Source: Oscheius onirici (taxonomy: Eukaryota; Nematoda; Chromadorea; Rhabditida; Rhabditidae). From it: a stretch of DNA of 64,000 bases. Under the pieces are notes generated by a model that saw only the letters and a program-made list of their open reading frames with translations, had not been told where the DNA came from and did no database searches. The stretch is from the NCBI GenBank assembly GCA_932521025.1, contig OW051469.1:1810398-1874397 (forward strand). The letters run 5' to 3'. The first letter of the stretch is position 1. Each line of letters opens with the position of its first letter. Positions 52,622-63,400 of the stretch are shown piece by piece. The position numbers and the translations under genes were made by a program.

Positions 52622-55600
52622 TTAAACATCACGATCAACAGTTTTTCGAGAAGGATCGCGGTCGACGACGACAACCCTATCGTCGGTATTTCCATCAACC
52701 TTGACGACAGCTTTCCTCTCGCCGTCGTGACTGTGAAGCTGGACAGTTTTTCCTCCAGATCGGGCTCTAGCCCGGGTCAGATGATTCTTCTTCATGATGA
52801 GACGAGTGACCCGCTTCATTTTCTTCAAACTATCCACGACGAGATCCATCGTGGCACCGCGACTGGTCAGCGATTGGGCAAAGGCCTGCTCTTGAGCAGC
52901 GATATCGTGGGTGCGGATGATTTTGGGGGAGCCGAGGACGATGTGATGCTGAGAGATGGGCTTTTCAATGGGGGCTGGACGCTTCTCAATGACGGTCTTC
53001 TTCTCCTTGTGTTGCTTGATAATGATCTGAAAAATGACAGTAATAATGAGAGAGACATGACAGTAACAGGGAGAGACTGAGAGGGACCGTAACAGTCAGA
53101 GAGGTTGAGAGAGACAGTGAAATAGACTGAACTAGAGACCGTAAGGGTAAGAGAGACAGTATAAGAACATCGATAGGGACAGTAAGAGAGAAAGCGAGTC
53201 TGATATTGGGACAAGAACAGTGACAGTTAGAGAGACACAGGGAGACTGGGACAGAGACAATGACAGGGTGAGAGTCAGTTACAGGAACTGCGAGAGATAA
53301 GGACAGTAACAGTGAGAGAGACTGATCTTGGGAATATAGTCCATTTCCAACGAAGAGGGGCACTTAGGCAATTCTTTAAAGGATTTTTTGCGATGTTTTC
53401 GGCACGAAATTTCGAAAATGACGGCAGCGGCGTTGGATTTTATTCCATTTTGTTCAACTTTCATGATTTTTCAGTTTTCTAGCTGTTTTTTTTCTCATTT
53501 TGACTGCGTTTTCGAACTCAGCGTATAAACTTACCTACTTGATGTAAAAACCGGAAGAAAATCACCCGTTTTCAGAGCGTCACGGCTGTTTTATCGAGAA
53601 AACTGTCATTTATGTCAATTGAGCATCAAAAGTGTTGTTTTTCCCGTCTTTTTGATGACAAGTAGGTTTTTATAGGTGTAGAATTCGATTACAACGTCAA
53701 AAATATAAGAAAATGCCAAACATAACCTAGTAATGAAAGAAGTAGCAAAAATCGGATTTAGCCACGAAATTTCAAATTGGCGCGCAAACATGGGTGCCGC
53801 TCTTTGTTGGAAATGGGCCATAAACAGGGACAGTGAGACAGACATGGAAAGGAATGTCAGAGTAACGGTGAGTGAGACAGACAGTAGCAGAGAGACACAG
53901 AGATAAGAGAAACTGGGATAGGAACAGTAGCAGTAACCCTCTTACCCTAGGTGGTCTGATCCTCTCGATCAGTTCAATCTCCTTCGGAACCGTAACACCC
54001 TCCAGAGGTTTGGTAGTCACGGCATGGACTGTCTTTCTTCTAAAGAGTCGTCTTCTCCGCTTCGGGATCATCCTCCCGGAAGTTTTGTTCTTAGGGGATA
54101 CTGTAACTTGAGCGTCCGAGTCGAGTCGAACGGAATGGATTCGCTGAGAGACGCCGGAAGGATGAACTGGAGCTGATAGAGATCCGAAAGAGGAGAGTGA
54201 GGACAGATGAGGCATCTCCAGAAGGATGGGAAGAACCATCTTCTCTGGGAGCTTCTTCTTCTGGTTGGTCAAAGGACTCATAGTTGTTCTCTCTTTAGAA
54301 ACCCTAGGAGTCGGGAAGGTGAAAGAGTCGAGTTTCTGCTCGTCGTCGGCTTTTTCCTTCAACTCTTCAGGTCTCGGCACAAGAAAGTCGTCAACTCTTG
54401 GAGCCAGAGACGTTACAAAAGGCTGCATCATGGCTGGAACTCTGATAGTCACAGAATCAGTAGTCTCCGAGTCGAGTTTCTTCTGCCCTGCCAGCTTTCT
54501 CCTCTTATGGATTCCCATGCTGTTCTGGTCGAAGAAGAGGTGCTGAGGAACGACATTCGTCCCAACTTTGAAGGGTTCCTCCTTGTACCGAGCTAGCTCT
54601 TTTTCCAGGAACTCGATGTCAGATTGAGTCTTTAAATTGGGTTCATTCTCAGTTCTTCGATAACTTACGGGAGTAGTCGAGACTGGCTTCTTTGTGGTTG
54701 GAGCCGCGGTTGTTTTTGACACAGCAGTCGTGGACGGCGGAGAGAAAGATTCACTTTCTGCTCCCCCCTCGACGACATTTTCATCCTCGCTGAAAGCGAA
54801 AGGAGGCAGCTTTAGCTCATCTGAAAACAGTTTCGAAATTATACACTTTTAATGGTTATTGCTTTGTTGTAGACCACGCAAAAAGTGCCTCGTCTTCCTA
54901 TCACGAAGAGCCTTTCTCAGTCAACGTTATTTTCCAATAATGTTCTCTTCGGGCTCTTTTTGCGCTTTGAAATACACCTTAATGGAACCTATCGTTTTAT
55001 TCTAACTCCTGAGAAAATGACAAAAAGAGACAGGATCACAGTTTCCTCAAAACTTTGATAGTCGCTTTTGGGACCTTTGTAAAACAACACCCTGGACATG
55101 AAATCTGATCGAAATTTTGTAAGAAATCGACAATAGCCGTTCTCGAACATTTTTTGCCTATTTATGTGTTTTTATTGTAGTTTTCTCCTCTTGGGGTTGA
55201 ATTAATTAAATGTTGTTAGAAACGCGAAAAAAGGGCTGGAAAAGTGAACTCAAATTCAATCCATTTTGGATGTTCGCGCCAAAGTGTTTTGAACGTGGGC
55301 GCCAAGTACAACCAAGCTTTTTTGTATGATAAAAACCAACCTCCAGCATTGTGAATGAGTTCAAGTTCTTTGGTCTTCACTCCGAAGGCAATTCCCCTTT
55401 GGGAGAGCTTTTTCAAGAGTCGGAGTTCTTCAATTCGGGTCAGGCGGTCTTCTAAAAAAGGGGTATTTGTCATAACAGTTACAGTGAGAGTCTGAGAGAG
55501 ATAGACTCACCAGGCGGTGGTTGAGAAGTAGTAGTCCTGACAATCTTCTTGATCTCCAGTCGTTTTGGTTTTCTGGTCTCTTCTGTTGTAGGTTCAGTTA

Positions 55601-56060
55601 CAGTACTCTCAGTAGTTGACTCTGTCGTACTCTCTTCAGTAGATTCAGTCGATCTCTCTGTAGTCTCAGTAACTACCGTAGTTTTCACTGATTCTGTAGA
55701 ACTCTCCCTGCCTACGGTAGACTCAGACTGTTTCGAAGTCTCCTCGACTACCGTAGTCCTCTCTTTTGAATCAAAACAAGTTCAGTACCAGTGAAATTTT
55801 TCCCATCCATACCTTCCTTCACCTCTTGCGAAAAGTTGTTATCAGTAAACTCGCTCTCTGTCGCCGGCTTTACAGTAGTCTCTTCAACTCTTTTGGCTAA
55901 AATCAGTTGATTAAAAAAGTCAAGACTCTAACAAACTTGTCAGCTTAGTTATTATGACTCTCTTCAACTCGACCGGCACGTCCTCATGGAAACTTCTCTG
56001 AAGACTCTGAACATCTGGAGGCTGAGCAGCTGGCGGTCCTGTCAGGCCAAAAGTTGTCTG
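52622..56060 (-). CDS. Ser/Thr-rich protein of unknown function (5' end not found)
   Basis: Exons with matching phases run from 56060 to a TAA at 52622-52624. In order: QTTFGLTGPPAAQPPDVQSL; KRVEETTVKPATESEFTDNN; a Thr/Ser/Glu-rich exon (ESTEESTTESTTESTVTEPT) ending KRLEIKKIVRTTTSQPPPG; DRLTRIEELRLLKKLSQRGI; DELKLPPFAFSEDENVVEGG with a TTKKPVSTTP end; a long exon (about 54620-53952) with SDIEFLEKELARYKEE, DFLVPRPEELKEKADDEQKL and a basic RMIPKRRRRLFRRK; and a last exon, IIIKQHKEKKTVIEKRPAPI, to SRKTVDRDV. The penultimate junction (RIRPPR to IIIK) is phase 0 with a GTAAGA donor and spans about 915 bp of repeats. The Thr/Ser stretch is mucin-like, but no signal peptide was found because the start is missing. 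No family recognised. Confidence 0.6.
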
Positions 56061-56123
56061 AAAAGATTTTTTTTATGAAACTCTCTCAGTCTCTATGTCT
56101 TTGTACTAAAATTCCTCTAGAAG

Positions 56124-56357
56124 ATGTCTGTTAAAAGAAAAGTTCTATCCAGTTTTCGGCGTCTTCTTTCTCGTAAACACTGCGCCTGCTTGTTCTGCGG
56201 TCATTTCGCTTTTATGTTTATTGAAAGTGAGACGAGCGCGCAGCAGCGGAGAGTGGACATTTTTGAAGCGGAACGGGCTAATCTAGATCTGGGTAGAAAG
56301 GTGTGGAAGCTGGAGGCAATTAAAGGAAAGTTCTCTGCAAACTATGGGATGTTCTAA
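56124..56357 (+). CDS. Possible small protein, 77 residues
   Basis: ATG 56124 directly follows CTAGAAG, and the frame stops at TAA 56355-56357. It reads MSVKRKVLSSFRRLLSRKHC, a short hydrophobic stretch ACLFCGHFAFMFI, then SAQQRRVDIFEAERANLDLG and RKVWKLEAIKGKFSANYGMF. A basic N-terminus, one hydrophobic segment and a charged tail resemble small mitochondrial membrane proteins, but no family was recognised. It lies on the opposite strand just upstream of the first exon found for the Ser/Thr-rich gene. It could be a chance frame. Confidence 0.3.
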   Translation: MSVKRKVLSSFRRLLSRKHCACLFCGHFAFMFIESETSAQQRRVDIFEAERANLDLGRKVWKLEAIKGKFSANYGMF

Positions 56358-56540
56358 TGCGGACAGTTGAGGTTGACTCTTTCTCTGTGTCTGTCTTTAT
56401 CTGTAAGTTCTGACAGATACAAGGAGACAGAGGGTATATACTCTCGTCTGATCTTGAACAATCTTGGCAAGTCCAGGGATACCTCTTATTCAAAATTATG
56501 TCGTTTTAATCATAATAATTATAATCCAGTCGAAAAATTA

Positions 56541-56743
56541 TGGTCTGTTCAAAAAGAAGAGCGATTACCGTAAGATTTTAGCTCTTCCCTTCGAGACCCA
56601 CTTAGCATGCAAACGTTGGATACTCAGGCAACAAATTACAACTTTCGCTGAGTATCTTTCAAGTCCAATGTTTGCATGCTAAGTGGGTCTCGAAGGGAAG
56701 AGCTAAAATCTTACGGTAATCCCTCTTCTTTTTGAACAGACCA
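56541..56743. mobile_element. MITE-like palindrome, TGGTCTGTTCAAAAA ends, TA target site
   Basis: A 203-bp inverted repeat flanked by TA (56539-56540 and 56744-56745). The arms read TGGTCTGTTCAAAAAGAAGA, GATTACCGTAAGATTTTAGC, TCTTCCCTTCGAGACCCACT and TAGCATGCAAAC with almost no mismatch. A GATACTCAG hairpin unit forms the loop. High arm identity suggests recent origin. Same family as 6654 and 51117. Confidence 0.85.
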
Positions 56744-57080
56744 TATGGGGGGAACAGGGAGCATTTCTTGCCTTGACACAAGCCGGGCTATAAAGAATCC
56801 GGAAAGCTGTGAAACTATCTCTAGCTACATCGGAGAGACCAGTTACTGTAGTTCCAAGCTTTCAGAAGTAGGATAGCCTACAGATATCAATGAGTTATGG
56901 GGTAACGCTTCAGTAGTTCGATTCACATATGCTCTCGATATGGAGACGGAACAATGAATAATGGACATATGTTAGGGGGAAGCGTCGTTAGATTGAATGA
57001 GCATACGACTAACTGGTCGCCCAACTACTGTTTAACAGTATTTTCTCTAAGAATTACTCATTATGGTTACCATATTCCTT

Positions 57081-57277
57081 CTAATAGAAGCACCCCTGTA
57101 CGCAATTACGTACACACTTTTTTCGGATTGATAAATTTGTTTCCCAACTTTCTGACTATTTTTCCCATACAGATAGACATCTCAGCTACCAAGGAAACAT
57201 AAAATATAAATTGAAAAATTATGTCTTCACCCAGAAAAAAATGCGTATGTAATTGCGTACAGGGGTGCTTCTATTAG
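57081..57277. mobile_element. MITE-like palindrome, CTAATAGAAGCACCCCTG ends
   Basis: CTAATAGAAGCACCCCTGTA, CGCAATTACGTAC at the left and GTATGTAATTGCGTAC, AGGGGTGCTTCTATTAG at the right bound a 197-bp element with an AT-rich centre. The flanking TA fits a Tc1/mariner-type MITE. No other full copy is in the window; ACGCAATTGCGTAC also occurs near 47540. Confidence 0.75.
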
Positions 57278-57464
57278 AGCTTTTACGGTAGTTGAAGAAT
57301 ATGCTCGTCTGGACTCCAACTCGACTCAAACACTGAATAAGTCAAAATATCCTAATTTGGGCCTTGATAAGAAAAAGAACTGAAATTTCCAGAAACATAC
57401 GTGTATTAGAAGAGTGGAGAGTAGCAGCTGCCGGACGACGGCCATGGCACAGTCGGGGCTTGAA

Positions 57465-57515
57465 CAGACTCCCTAGCTTCTCCCGGTGAATTGACTCCCT
57501 AGCTTCTCCCGGCGG
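57465..57515. repeat. Tandem duplication of a 26-bp unit
   Basis: GACTCCCTAGCTTCTCCCGG occurs twice in a row, separated by TGAATT. It is non-coding as far as I can tell and lies in the spacer downstream of the receptor gene. Confidence 0.6.
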
Positions 57516-57783
57516 AGAGGGCAAAAAAGCAATCGGATACGCGGGAAAAGGCCTAGGGGAACGCGCCAAAAACGGATTCCCGATCACAGCCTGACGATTT
57601 TCAGGTTCGCCGTCGGGGAGAAGGGGGAGGAGACCGGTCTCCGGGCTTCTGTGACCACAAAGCCTGTGCCCAGGGCTTTCGGTGCGAGAACTGAGACCAT
57701 AAAAAGTATCATTTATTAGCTGGTGGAATGTATTTTGAGAGAGAGACTCGTCAAGTGGACCCGATTGGCATCAAAGAGAGATC

Positions 57784-59260
57784 AACTTCTGATATTGAGA
57801 GGCGACTCGGCTTCTCCAAGTTCTTTCGACTTTTTCTTGCCGGAATGGAGTAGTTCCTTCGTTCTGGAGCGGAAGTCCTTGTTCAGACAGAGGTAGACAA
57901 AAAAATGAATGCCGGAATTGATGGTCTGCATCCAATGAGACGGCTTCGAGACGGAATCTTTGACTCGGTGAATGTACAGCTGACTCAGGGCGATGGCGTT
58001 CGGGAGACTGACCAGAAGGGTCGAGAGTATGGAAATTATGAGGTAGTAGCGGATTATGTGGACTTGGCGATGGGTTCTGGCACTGAAAAAGATTTTAGTT
58101 TTTGGGTTTTTTGACAGAGAGACTCACGTGGTGACAGAATGCCTCAAGGCTATACAAAAGGCGGCAGCATTGAAGAAAGTCGCTACGACATTGCAGAGAA
58201 TGTTCGAAATGTAGATGAAAGTTCCGAAAGATTCTCCGAAAGCCGCTTTCCTTCCACAAAAGTACATTGTCTTGTCGTTGTCCACTAAGAGTAGACCCCA
58301 GACGAGAGGGAGTAACACAAAGAGGACCGAGAGTAATGGGATCACAATGTATTTGACGGAAGATCCGTCGAATTTTGTTCGGTACAGGAGAGGGTACCTG
58401 AAAGGAGTTGTAATATAGTGTACTGAAGGTCTACTTGATGGCCGTCAGTCTCTCAACGCCCATCCAGAAAATACTGATGGGAATTAGGAGGTCTCCTACT
58501 AGTTTGAAGATGAGCCAGACTTCTGTTGCGCATTCGGCAGAGGTTCGGATCTATAATTTATGGATTGAGAAAGACAGAGGAAAGAGAGAGTCAAGAGTCA
58601 TACTCACTGGTAATGTATGAGTCTGAAGAGCCGAAGAGTATAGATCGATTCGGTTCATTCCTCCCATTAAAGCTGCCAAACTTGAGATCAGATCACCAAT
58701 ACAGAGCTGGATCAAGAGCTGAAAAGGAACTGATTGTGAGTCAGTCTACAGTCTCTCTGACTGCCTGACTCTTTGACTCTCTAACTCTCAGACTCTCTGT
58801 CTCTCTGACTCTCCTCTATCTCTCTGACTCCCTGACTCTCTGTCTCTCTGGCTCTCAGACTCTCAGACTCTCTGTCTCTCTGACTCTGACTCTTTGACTC
58901 TCTAACCCTCAGACTCTCTGTCTTTTTATCTTTCTGTCTCTCAGACTCTCTCTGACTCTCGGCCTCTCTGTCTCCCTGTCTCTCTGACCCCATGTTGCTT
59001 CCACCTACCGACTTTTTTTACCCATTCCCGTCAATTCGAATCATCGAATCGAGAGAGAGAAAGAGATTAGACGGACTCACCACGTATCGGTTTCGGAACC
59101 TTGGAGTCGAGACAAAAACAGCCAGGAGAATGGTGTTGATCGCCGTGCAGAGACAGCCGATGGCCGTGTTGACTGCATGGTAACTGACCAAATCGGCGAA
59201 ACCGACGAGTTGTGAAGAGTTGGCTGGCTCGTAGGCATGACCATCGACACCGAACCACAT
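57784..59260 (-). CDS. Seven-transmembrane receptor, Srsx-like chemoreceptor
   Basis: Nematode serpentine receptors of this kind are rhodopsin-like GPCRs, often chemosensory. Seen: five exons. Exon 1 (about 59260-59077) runs MWFGVDGHAYEPANSSQLVG, then TM1 ending FVSTPRFRNRYV. TM2 is LLIQLCIGDLISSLAALMGG. TM3 ends FWMGVERLTAIKYPLLY, the Srsx-type ER(L)xAIKYP in place of DRY. TM4 is IPLLSVLFVLLPLVWGLLLV, TM5 ISNILCNVVATFFNAAAF, TM6 IIRYYLIISILSTLLVSLPN, TM7 INSGIHFFVYLCLNKDFR, followed by a short Lys-rich tail and TGA 57784-57786. About 310 residues. An NSS glycosylation site precedes TM1. The start could instead be further upstream (Met near 59422). The intron at 58756-58992 is a CT-rich tract. 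Confidence 0.8.
58756..58992. repeat. Pyrimidine-rich (CTCTCTGACTCTCTGTCT)n tract
   Basis: Imperfect tandem CTCTCTGACT and CTCTGTCTCT units fill the first receptor intron. It is the reverse-strand equivalent of the unc-104 tract at 32341. Confidence 0.75.
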
Positions 59261-59561
59261 AAGATCTGGATTTTTTTTTGAGTCTGGACAGAGAAAAGGA
59301 AATGGAGAGTAGACTAATTGAATGCGAGATGAGAGACTACTAAATAAACAGCTGAAAAGGAGGAAGTGTATAAACTTGGAATAGTGAGCAAGGATGACAC
59401 GCAAATTTGTGAAGCGTTCCATATCTTTTTTTCAGTTTTTTTTGTTACACTTTGAATGACATTTTCTTTCTTACTACTTGACACACTGTTCATAATCTAC
59501 ATGAGATGTGTGTACTTGACCTTCAGCCTGTTCGACGTCATTCTGTTATTGAAGGTCTTTC

Positions 59562-59954
59562 TCAGGAAACGACTGACCATTCTAGTCCCGTCTTCTGCCC
59601 AGTTCCGGTCCTGATGGAGAACTTTCCAACGACATCCTTGATTCCGTGGAAGGAAATGGTCGGTCCGAAGGTCGAAGGTCTGACCAGATTCTCGTCAAGG
59701 CCCGGCACGAGAATTTTGCCCTCCGAGTCGGTCAACTGACTGAAAATCCAGCACAGATCGCTCATGCCTTCTGGGACGCTTCGACTGAAGCTGTACTGCC
59801 TGGTAGAGAGGACTTCGATCTCAAAGTCTATCAGGCCTGGACAGTCGGTAGCTCTTTCCTCCCAGAGACTCTTCCTGAGTCGGGAAAGCCATTTTCTGAA
59901 GACGTAGCAGAGAAGAAGAAGGAGGAGAGAAAAGCCCAAAGTATTTTCGTCCAT
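59562..59954 (-). pseudogene. Fragment of a CNDP-like M20 family metallopeptidase
   Basis: The minus-strand frame contains LIDFEIEVLSTRQYSFSRSV then PEGMSDLCWIFSQLTDSEGK, ILVPGLDEN, and further on GPTISFHGIKDVVGKFSIRT. These match, in order, the lid-domain start, the (G/D)xxGxILIPG segment and the SLHGIEG to VVGKFSIR segment of cytosolic non-specific dipeptidase (CNDP2). The catalytic N-terminal domain with the zinc ligands is absent, and about 60 residues between the two matched blocks are missing. The upstream residues (LGFSLLLLLLCYVF) do not fit the family. There are no introns, and the frame stops at 59562 before the C-terminal catalytic part. A decayed partial copy is the simplest reading; a highly diverged exon of a larger gene is possible. 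Confidence 0.45.
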
Positions 59955-60048
59955 CCTGGAAGCGCTGTAGGGCAACTGTAGGTATTGTTAACTTCTTTGT
60001 TGTTGTAATTTTACAAAAAAATACAAATTTCGAATATTATATAACTGA

Positions 60049-60468
60049 ATGGAACTTCTAGACTACCCAATCAAGATGACGAGTATTTCAGAACTGAACT
60101 TGGCTCGGACCGTTGAAGTTTCTCTGACTGTCGAGCCCAATAAGGTCCACTTCCAGCCGTCTGGAGGAAAATCAGAGCATATTTTAGCAAATATGGGGAC
60201 CAAGAGACTGGCTGTCAAGATGTGCTGCAGCAACAATGTTCTCTACCGGATGAGTCCAGTGATCTGTTTCATCGAGAGTGGAGGCGTTCAGAACCTCGTA
60301 ATCAACAGATTGACCGGGCCTAGTCGGATGGACAAGGTTGTGGTTCAGTACTGTGAGTCTGGACATGATGATCTGGACGTGAAGGAGAGGTTCAAAGAGA
60401 CGGTCAAGAATAAGATCGATAATGTCAAGGTCATTCTTCACGCCGATGAGGGCAAGGAGGAGAAGTGA
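60049..60468 (+). CDS. MSP-domain protein (major sperm protein family, sperm-specific type)
   Basis: Single-exon frame of 139 residues from ATG 60049 (MELLDYPIKMTSISEL; ATG 60076 is an alternative start) to TGA 60466-60468. The MSP immunoglobulin-like fold is recognisable: SLTVEPNKVHFQPSGGKSEH, ILANMGTKRLAVKMCCSNNV, LYRMSPVICFIESGGVQNLV, then MDKVVVQYCESG. Length and the absence of introns resemble the small nematode sperm-specific (ssp) and MSP genes, which are expressed in the male germline and serve in amoeboid sperm motility. The Lys-rich C-terminus (ADEGKEEK) is less typical. An AATAAA lies at 60488-60493, only 20 nt past the stop. The family is firm; a sperm role is inferred. Confidence 0.88.
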   Translation: MELLDYPIKMTSISELNLARTVEVSLTVEPNKVHFQPSGGKSEHILANMGTKRLAVKMCCSNNVLYRMSPVICFIESGGVQNLVINRLTGPSRMDKVVVQYCESGHDDLDVKERFKETVKNKIDNVKVILHADEGKEEK

Positions 60469-63400
60469 AAAAGTAGACAGAAGCATAAATAAAAAGGTTC
60501 TCTTATGATTGTTGTCTGGACTGGGCGAAACAAGAGTACATCAGTAGTTGTAGAATATTATCTAGTCTCGATTGAGGCAATTAGTGTTTACGAGTGAGGG
60601 AATCAGAAAACATGTGCGGAGCAGAAACAAGTGTCTTTTGGCTATAGTCTGTTAAATAATAATGTGATATTCCGTGCGAGACCCATTTACTTCAAATTAT
60701 CTGCTAAAAATTTTAACTTGACTGTGAATCTTTGTCTGAAAATTGTCGTTGAAAATTGGAGGAAAACGTCTCCACTCAAATCGGACTCGAAGAAAATTTC
60801 TCGAGAGAATTTTGAGAAAAATGTGACATCAAAGTTTGCGCCTTTTTTTAGTTTTGTTCAACAGTAGAGATTCCACCAGATTGAAAGTATACTCTTAAAG
60901 TTGAATGATCCAAAAAAATAGTCATTCTTCACGAGTGTTGGTATCAATTGGTCATTATGAGTCAATATGTCAACAAATTGATGTCGAGTGGACAAACCGT
61001 CTAGATTCGAAGTTGCTTATATTTATGCCGATACGGGGGGTGAACCGGGTGATCTGGCTTGCTGAAAGTAATGGAGAGGCGCATACAAATACTGGACTAT
61101 TCCAGAAGTTTTGAGAAACCATGACTGGATATTCAGTCAAGGTAATTTTTGAGCTTGACTGCGTATCTTGGCTGAGTATCAAATGCTGTCAAAAGATTCA
61201 ATACTTTGAAAGACTGGCAAACTTTAAGCTGAACAGACTAGGAATGTATGGAGCAAAAGCCACAAATTTTCATTGAACCTAACACAAACTCTAAAAGTGA
61301 AATGGAACCCCTCCCTCTCTGCAAAAAGACACAAATTGAAAAAATTGGCAGAGAGAAACGAAAGAACGCGTTGGAGAAATGAAGGTGTTTTGACAATGGC
61401 AATAGCGACGGGAGAGGGCAATAAGAGCATTGAACAGGATCAGGAGACGAATAAATAGAAACGGAGGTGATTGAGGACGCGTAGAAAAGTTGGAGTATGT
61501 CCTCGAGATGTGCTCAATAATGAGGAGAATAACTTTTTTTAGCTACTTTTTAGGTAAAGCAGCAAAAGTCCCATTTTTGCTGGGGTTTGAAGTGTGATCA
61601 TCAAGCGAGCCAATTATGTAGGCTAGGCAAAAAAATTCAATAACGAGAAAAAGGGTAAGAGTATTTCATTGAACTCACGGTCCCTGTCCCTGTCCCTGTC
61701 TCCCTGTAGCAGTCTATTTCAGACCACCGTCATTTCAGAACAGGTGATTTCTTGAGAAAAAACGGGTGGATTGTCCCGTACGTAATTGTACAGCAGCCGA
61801 AGTGTTCGAATTTTCAAGCGTGAGAAAATGAAGGGGAAAATGATTCAGACGAGTGACTGAACACTCTCATTAGAACTGACTGGGAAAACAAGAGAAGGGC
61901 TTCAATTTCAAGAGAGGCTTCAGCCCTGAATATGAAAAAGGGGCTAGATTTCATTTCCTGAAAAAGAGCCAAATGTCAAGAGACAGAGTGACAGAAAGAC
62001 AGAGCCCCTGAGCAATGAGAATATGAGAGAGTGAGACAAAGAAATTGGATCCTCCATTTGCATGCAACACGTCTTTCCCGCATGTCAAAAGAGGTGGTGG
62101 TGGTGGTCGATGATCGATGCGGCTGGAAAATTATGAAGAGAGGATGTAATGAATGGCCGAGCCATCGGACTTTTTCAGAGTCTTTTGAGAGATCGAGAGA
62201 GTGGGCAGGAGACACTTGAAGGGAAACAATTGGGGAGCAACACTTGTGAAGCTGATGGAGGCTTTCCGACTCAAAAATGAGTATTTGTGTTCAGAACTCT
62301 CTAGAAAAGAGTCTTGTAACCAGAAGTTCACGGTAACTATGAGAAAAAGACTGATACTTTGTGTGCTTTCACAACAGATCAAGTGGATGAAATGCGATGT
62401 AGTATGATTCAAAGGGAAGAAAAACATTCCCTGAGAGACTAGAAAAACAACTTGACAGTTGTGGGAAAAGATTACTTTCAGTCAGCCCGATTTATAGAAA
62501 GCTGGTTATTTTTTCTGATCGCATAACTGGGTTTGCAAAAAAATATGGACTCTCTGAACCAAAGAGTGAGACAAAGCGCAAACAGACCAAACTCATAATC
62601 CAATCGCGAGAGTTTTTATGAGCTATTTTCAACCTCTGCAACTCGAACCAGAAGAGATTTAAAAACGAGAGGAGAGTGGGGTAAACATGCGGACCCATTG
62701 GGCATTTAGACACAGACCTCTCCTCCACTATAATTACCCGAGAAATATATGTGTGAAGTCTTTTTGGACTGGGGGCTGTTCATATTAAGGGCTCTGGTTT
62801 GGAGAGACAGAGGCTGAGAGAATGAGCGACTGAGAGACAGAGTGACAGAGGGACACAGGGACAAAGAGACAGAGAAACTGAGAGTCAGAGGGACAGAGAC
62901 CGCAAAGTATCAAGCTCCCCTAAAACTCGAAATTCTATCCGGCGATCCGTGCCACGAAATGGCCTTTTAATTTGTCGCCAGCCCCTCTCTCCAGATCTTA
63001 ATTTCTGTCCTCTTTTTGATAGCCACGTGCTGTGCCCCTGACGTGTCGCTTTGAAGAGTACAGAGGCTTTTTTGACCCTTCCTCTTGAATGGGATTACGA
63101 AAAAGAAGAGGAGGTGAGAATACTGAGTTTGTTCTTGCAAACGGAAACAAAATAGACCGATTAGAGCGTGAACGTGTGAGAGAGCAAGGCAAATAATACG
63201 TGGAGCCGAAAAGGAAGGAAAATAATTGTGAGAAGAACAAAAGATGAGTCATGATCAAGCGGGAGAGAGAACATCTGCCAAGAGTCTGTTGTAGGACATT
63301 TGATAGTTGATGAGTGGGGGTGTTCTTGAGTAATCCTCTTTCGAACTTGAGCGTCTGAAGGTGTTCCCAGATTCGACTGGAAGAGGATTTATGAACTGGG

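Noticed and set aside
53330-53463. Minus-strand frame MKVEQNGIKSNAAAV as a first exon for the IIIKQ exon
   Set aside because: No donor gives the phase needed by the downstream exon, whereas the RIRPPR exon at about 53952 joins it in phase 0 with a good GTAAGA donor.
59646-59981. Plus-strand open frame of 111 residues
   Set aside because: It is antisense to the frame with clear CNDP-like blocks and has no recognisable family signature.
60643-61240. A longer member of the TAGTCTGTT MITE family
   Set aside because: Only about nine terminal bases match at each end and the arms do not pair further inward; chance is not excluded.
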